Shown in pieces: positions 61,464 to 64,000 of a stretch of 64,000 nt of DNA (positions are counted from its first letter, which is position 1; each line of letters opens with the position of its first letter). Both the position numbers and the translations under genes were made by a program. The notes under the pieces were generated by a model. That model was not told where the DNA came from. It saw nothing but the letters and a program-made list of their open reading frames with translations, and ran no database searches. Source of the DNA: CAVSRC01 sp963743015 (lineage in GTDB: Bacteria > Pseudomonadota > Alphaproteobacteria > Rhizobiales > Kaistiaceae); assembly GCA_963743015.1 (NCBI GenBank), contig CAVUOD010000031.1, positions 124,001-188,000 on the forward strand, given 5' to 3'.

Positions 61464-63833
61464 GCCGGATGCGCGCGCTCGACCGCAAGCTGATCCGCGA
61501 TCTTCGCCGCCTGTGGGCGCAGTCGCTGGCCATCGCCCTGGTCATGGCCTGCGGCGTCGCCACGCTGATTCTGGCGATCGGCACCTACCAGTCGCTCGAC
61601 GAGACCCGTTCGGCCTATTACCAGCGCTACCGTTTCGGCGATATCTTCGCCTCGGCGACGCGGGCGCCCAATGCGCTGGCCCGCCAGATCGCGGCGATCG
61701 ACGGCGTGGCGGCGGTCGAGACGCGCGTCGCCAGCCCGGTCGTTCTCGATATTCCCGGCCTGCGCGAACCGGCCACGGGTCTGGCGATCTCGATCCCGGA
61801 GAGCGGCGATATCGCGGTCAATGCCGTGTTCCTGCGCCAGGGGCGCCTGCCCGGCGGTGAGCGCGGCAACGAGGTCGCGGTCAACTGGAACTTCGCCCAG
61901 GCGCATCACTTCACCGTCGGCTCGACCTTCGGGGCGATCATCAACGGGTCGAAGATCAAGCTGACCATCGTCGGCATCGTGCTGTCGCCGGAATACATCT
62001 ATGCACTCGGTCCCGGCGACATGATGCCGGACAACCGCCGCTTCGGCGTGCTGTGGATGCAGGAGAAGGTGCTGGCGCCGCTGTTCAATCTCGACGGCGC
62101 CTTCAACTCGGTCAGCCTGCGCCTGTTGCCCGGCGCCAGCGAGAGCCTCGTCATCGAGCAGCTCGACCGCCTGCTGGAGCCCTATGGCGGCACCGGCGCC
62201 TATGGCCGCAAGGACCAGCTTTCCAACGCCTTCCTCGACAGCGAACTGGTCCAGCTCAAGGGCATGGCGGAGATCATCCCGCCGATCTTCCTGGCCGTCT
62301 CGGCCTTCCTGATCAACATGATCCTGTCGCGGCTGATCTCGCTCGAGCGCGAGCAGATCGGTCTGTTGAAGGCGCTCGGCTACGGCCGCTTTGCCGTCGT
62401 CTGGCACTATCTCAAGCTGGTGCTGGCGATCGCCGCCATCGGCACGCTGATCGGGGTCGTCGGCGGCAACTGGCTCGGTCGCGGGCTGACGCGCCTCTAT
62501 GCCGAGTTCTACAGCTTCCCCTTCCTCATCTTCCACGAGGCGCCGGGCATCTATCTGATCGCCGTCGGCATCAGCTTCGCCGCGGCGATCCTGGGGGCGC
62601 TGCGCGCGGTATCGACCGCCTTTGCGCTGCCCGCGGCGATCGCCATGCGTCCGCCGGCGCCGCAGGTCTACAAGCGCGCCCTCGGCAGTCTGTTCGGCGG
62701 CCGGCGGTTGTTCTCGCAGCTCACCACCATGGCGCTCCGCCATGTCATCCGCCACCCGGTGCGCTCGACGCTGACCGCTGTCGGCATCGCCTTCTCGGTG
62801 GCGCTGGTCGAGGTGGCGCTGGGCACGCTCGATTCGGTCAACGCCATGCTCGATGCGGTCTACTATCGCACCGACCGGCAGGACGCGACGCTGGCCTTCA
62901 ACACGCCGCGACCGCCCTCGGTGGTGAGCGCCGCTCTCAACCTGCCCGGCGTGATGACGGCGGAGCCCTATCTCGACCACCCGGTGCGCCTGTCGAACGG
63001 TCATTATTCGCGCCAGCTCGTCATCACCGGCAAGCCGCCGGGCACCGATCTTTCCCGCGTGCTCGACCTCGATCTGAAGCCGGTGGTGCTGCCGTCCTCC
63101 GGACTGGCGCTCGGCGACCGCGTCGCCCAGATCCTGCACGTCAATGTCGGCGACATGGTGCGCGTCGCGCTGCTCGACGGCGACCGCCGTACGGTCGAGG
63201 CGCCGGTGACGCAGATCATCCAGAGCTATATCGGGCTGGTGGTGTACATGGACATCAACGCCCTGGCGCGGCTGGCGGGCACCGGCCCGCGCGTCTCCGG
63301 CGTCCATATCGCGCTCGATTCGGCCCGGCTCGACGATCTCTATGCGGCGGTCAAGAAGACGCCGCAGATCAGTTCGGTCGCGCTGCAGACGCATATCGCG
63401 CCAGCGCATGCAGGAGACCATGCAGCAGAACATGAACATCTCCCTGTTCGTCTATTTCGCGCTGGCCGTCGTCATCGCCTTCGGCGTCGTCTACAACTCC
63501 GCCCGCATCCAGCTTTCCGAGCGGGCGCGCGAACTCGCCTCGCTACGCGTGCTCGGCTTCCGGCGGGCCGAGGTCTCCAACATCCTGTTCATCGAGGTCG
63601 GGGTCGTCGTGGCGCTGGCCCAGCCGATCGGCTGGCTGGTGGGAACCGGCTTCGGCTGGCTGATCACCCAGAGCCTGGCCACCGACATCTTTCGGGTGCC
63701 GTTCGTCATCGAACTCAGAACCTACGCCGTGGGCACCCTGGTGGTCGTCGCCGCGGCGCTGTTCTCGGCTGCGATCGTGCGCCGCCGTATCGACCGGTTC
63801 GACCTCATCCGGGTCCTCAAGACGCGGGAGTAG
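61460..63833 (+). CDS. FtsX-family ABC exporter permease, frame broken near 63400
   Basis: The 790-residue permease starts with GTG at 61460. It has an N-terminal membrane segment (LWAQSLAIALVMACGVATLILAIG), a periplasmic domain, a first FtsX unit (IFLAVSAFLINMILSRLISLEREQIGLLKALGYG), then a second periplasmic part and FtsX unit. Near 63394-63403 the frame shifts; NISLFVYFALAVVIAFGVVYNSARIQLSERARELASLRVLGF to RIDRFDLIRVLKTRE lies in another frame to 63833. One extra base explains it. It should work with the ATPase and adaptor to export a lipid, glycolipid or peptide. Confidence 0.85.
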
Positions 63834-63840
63834 AAGAGAA

Positions 63841-64000
63841 ATGCTTGCCACATGGATCAAGCGCATCCTGGCGATCTTCGCCGTCGTCGCCGTCGTCGGG
63901 GCGATCGTCTATGCGCTCATACCCGCGCCGGTCGGCGTCGACATCGCAACCATCGGCCGCGGTCCCCTCGAAGTGACGGTCGACGAGGAGGGCGTGGCCG
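63841..64000 (+). CDS. HlyD/MacA-family membrane fusion protein, N-terminal part only
   Basis: The first 53 residues are visible. They show a short cytosolic start, one membrane segment (IKRILAIFAVVAVVGAIVYALIP) and the beginning of a periplasmic adaptor (VDIATIGRGPLEVTVDEEGVA), the typical opening of exporter membrane fusion proteins. It lies 7 bp after the permease and completes an ATPase-permease-adaptor exporter. The remainder lies beyond the window. Confidence 0.83.
   Translation, partial: MLATWIKRILAIFAVVAVVGAIVYALIPAPVGVDIATIGRGPLEVTVDEEGVA

Overview
The window reads as high-GC alphaproteobacterial chromosome, most likely Hyphomicrobiales. The pointers are an ectoine-degradation operon end, an L-rhamnose locus with the 699-residue fused aldolase/dehydrogenase, a haem-type FixL with FixJ and FixK, an isocitrate lyase with a RamB/ScfR-like regulator, and alphaproteobacterial families such as DUF4170 and DUF3775. 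It is dominated by uptake and catabolism of small organic compounds, with a regulatory and low-oxygen section at the right end. I saw no phage, transposase, CRISPR array, rRNA or tRNA.

Layout. 1-2404: end of an ectoine utilisation operon (eutC end, doeA, doeB). 2473-4299: ABC-F protein Uup. 4309-16627: rhamnose-type sugar locus (FGGY kinase, DeoR regulator, fused rhamnulose-phosphate aldolase/dehydrogenase, a second E. coli-type RhaD, a four-gene sugar ABC importer, a divergent LacI regulator and an SDR). 16898-18651: HAD phosphatase, a candidate structured RNA and RlpA. 18871-24777: BMP-type nucleobase/nucleoside ABC importer with a CodA-like deaminase whose active site suggests 5-methylcytosine. 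24909-28746: EamA exporter and a P2-type cation ATPase.

28866-32891 is the most unusual part: two tandem, proline-rich, exported FMN-binding proteins, the flavin transferase ApbE and an NqrB/RnfD-like membrane domain fused to an NAD(P)H/FAD reductase. Together they look like a compact machine that takes electrons from cytoplasmic NAD(P)H to covalent flavins outside the membrane. Both FMN-protein genes carry the same 11-bp direct-repeat motif upstream. 33017-38742 follows with a CHASE2-adenylate cyclase, a perfect TGTGA-N6-TCACA CRP-like site, DUF3307, and two FecR-domain exported proteins flanking a TPR/beta-barrel outer-membrane protein. 38765-44793 is another LacI-controlled sugar importer.

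45281-52547 holds TerB-like, amidotransferase, DoxX and TPR proteins, an ECF sigma/anti-sigma pair, and the regulator/isocitrate lyase pair. 52548-52919 is a cluster of palindromic repeats. 52920-60717 holds a DsbA-like protein, an HPF-cold-shock fusion, DUF3775, a kinase fusion, an orphan receiver, FixJ-FixL, FixK and a host-attachment protein, which fits adaptation to low oxygen. The window ends in a MacB/DevBCA-type exporter operon (60729-64000).

A technical point matters for anyone using the annotation. Seven interruptions in six otherwise well-conserved genes (doeB, a permease, the deaminase, the P-type ATPase twice, a LacI regulator and the FtsX permease) are all explained by exactly one extra base each. 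This looks more like sequence error than decay, so those genes are annotated as intact proteins with a frame correction.
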